Origin: Christensenella sp. UBA767
GTDB taxonomy: Bacteria > Bacillota > Clostridia > Christensenellales > CAG-917
Length of the DNA stretch: 6,170 bases
Assembly: GCA_002297185.1 (NCBI GenBank)
Contig: DBJV01000026.1
Location: 5,996 to 12,165, forward strand
Direction of reading: 5' to 3'
Below the pieces are notes generated by a model. That model made no database searches, was not told where the DNA came from, and saw only the letters and a list, made by a program, of their open reading frames with translations. Positions 5,600 through 6,170 of the stretch are shown in pieces. Position 1 is the stretch's first letter. Each line of letters begins with the position of its first letter. The position numbers and the translations under genes were made by a program.

Positions 5600-6169
5600 T
5601 TAGTCGTTGCTTGCGAGAATCTTGTTGAATTGCTCGAGCAAGAGTGCCATTTGAGCTGCCTCTTCGCTTTGTTGTTGAGTTTGTGCAGGTGCGGGAGCCG
5701 GTTGAGGTGCGGGTTGCGGAGCAACGGGTGCAGCCGGTGCAGGTTGTGCATAAACGGGTTGCGGTTGAGGTGCCGGAGCATATTGAACGGGTTGTGCTTT
5801 GGGTGCTGCCGCTTTCTTCACGACGGGTGCTGCATTGACTCTCTTGTAGCCTGCGTTAAGCACGGTTTGCGTGGATGCGTTTGCATCGAGCATGATAACC
5901 TTGTTGCAAAGAACGGAGTTCTTATCGGGCTCTACAACGCCTGCAACGACGTCTTTGCCGTATGCTTTGAGGTATGCAATGAGCGGAGTGATGTCGCCGT
6001 TTCCATAAATAAGGAAGAAACCGTCGATATTGGGGAATTGTGCAAGTCTTGCTGCGTCGATAACTTGACGAAGGTCGAGTTTGCCTTTTCTCTTTTTGGG
6101 AAGTGCGGAAAGCGCGTCATAGCTGTTTTCTTGGATGAATTCACCGTAATCTTTGGTACGTTTTGCGGA
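5600..6169 (-). CDS. NYN/LabA-like (PIN-fold) domain protein with Pro/Ala/Gln-rich C-terminal tail, 5' end outside the window
   Basis: Partial gene; the frame is open to the right edge and 189 residues are visible. The ATG at 5893 is internal, because the conserved domain lies upstream of it. The visible part of the domain contains KLDLRQVIDAARLA (D32 and D38, window numbering), then IDGFFLIYGNGDITPLIAYL and KAYGKDVVAGVV. This matches the C-terminal half of NYN domains (LabA/DUF88 group), whose usual signature is SGDxDF-xPL followed by a Gly-Lys-x-Val strand. NYN proteins have the PIN nuclease fold, and several are ribonucleases. Here the signature reads YGNGDI: the first acidic residue is Asn (N57) and the second Asp (D59) is kept, so activity may be altered. 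After the domain comes a low-complexity linker of about 55 residues and a final helix, SEEAAQMALLLEQFNKILAS, which looks amphipathic. No membrane segment is visible. The family call is from motif recognition and fairly sure; RNA cleavage is inference. Confidence 0.82.
   Translation of the reverse strand, partial: SAKRTKDYGEFIQENSYDALSALPKKRKGKLDLRQVIDAARLAQFPNIDGFFLIYGNGDITPLIAYLKAYGKDVVAGVVEPDKNSVLCNKVIMLDANASTQTVLNAGYKRVNAAPVVKKAAAPKAQPVQYAPAPQPQPVYAQPAPAAPVAPQPAPQPAPAPAQTQQQSEEAAQMALLLEQFNKILASND
5669..5833 (-). repeat. Low-complexity Pro/Ala/Gln-coding tract within the NYN-domain gene
   Basis: About 55 codons encode almost only Ala, Pro, Gln and Val, with recurring PAP, PQP and QPAPA units. 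In DNA it appears on the plus strand as irregular repeats of ggttg(a/c/t)g, cgggtgc and ggtgcgg. It probably forms an extended flexible linker between the NYN domain and the C-terminal helix. Such tracts can vary in length between strains by replication slippage. Confidence 0.85.
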
Positions 6170-6170
6170 A

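Noticed and set aside
5669..5833. CRISPR-like or tandem repeat array
   Set aside because: Units are irregular, short and in frame, encoding a Pro/Ala/Gln linker; there are no constant repeats with unique spacers.
5600..5893. Independent 97-residue Pro/Ala-rich protein starting at the ATG at 5893
   Set aside because: The same frame stays open to the window edge and encodes a conserved NYN domain directly upstream, so this ATG is internal.

Overview
The window reads as ordinary chromosomal DNA of a Firmicutes-like bacterium, probably an uncultured, Clostridia-type gut organism. This rests on strong AGGAGG-type ribosome binding sites, sigma-A-like promoters with 17-bp spacers, compact hairpin-plus-T-run terminators, and the style of the proteins (a YhbY/YqeI protein, a Firmicutes-like CDF transporter, a thyA-folA pair). 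The species cannot be named from sequence alone. I saw no insertion sequence, phage gene, CRISPR array, tRNA or rRNA.

Layout, left to right. (1) Positions 2-988, plus strand: the 3' part of a cation diffusion facilitator metal transporter, cut by the window edge, with an apparently duplicated cytoplasmic C-terminal domain. (2) 992-1564: a short transcription unit with its own extended -10 promoter, yhbY (ribosome-assembly RNA-binding protein), a tightly linked 60-residue unknown protein, and a bidirectional terminator. (3) 1583-2140, minus strand: a YfcE-type metallophosphodiesterase, converging on that terminator. (4) 2141-2279: a divergent promoter region serving yfcE leftward and a glycoside hydrolase rightward. 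(5) 2280-4040, plus strand: a cytoplasmic family 2 glycoside hydrolase with both catalytic glutamates. (6) 4055-4087: a near-perfect 15-bp hairpin without a T run. (7) 4117-5468: thyA and folA, 8 nt apart, ending at a strong terminator. (8) 5546-6169, minus strand: a terminator and the 3' part of a NYN/LabA-like (PIN-fold) protein with a long Pro/Ala/Gln-rich tail, cut by the right window edge.

The clearest functional unit is thyA-folA. Thymidylate synthase makes dTMP and oxidises methylene-tetrahydrofolate to dihydrofolate, which dihydrofolate reductase recycles. The other genes are unrelated housekeeping or metabolic functions. I found no convincing new multi-gene system. The points most worth a second look are the NYN protein with an Asp-to-Asn change in its signature motif, the duplicated CDF tail, the unexplained hairpin before thyA, the small protein coupled to yhbY, and the substitutions in the folate pocket and cofactor site of the reductase.
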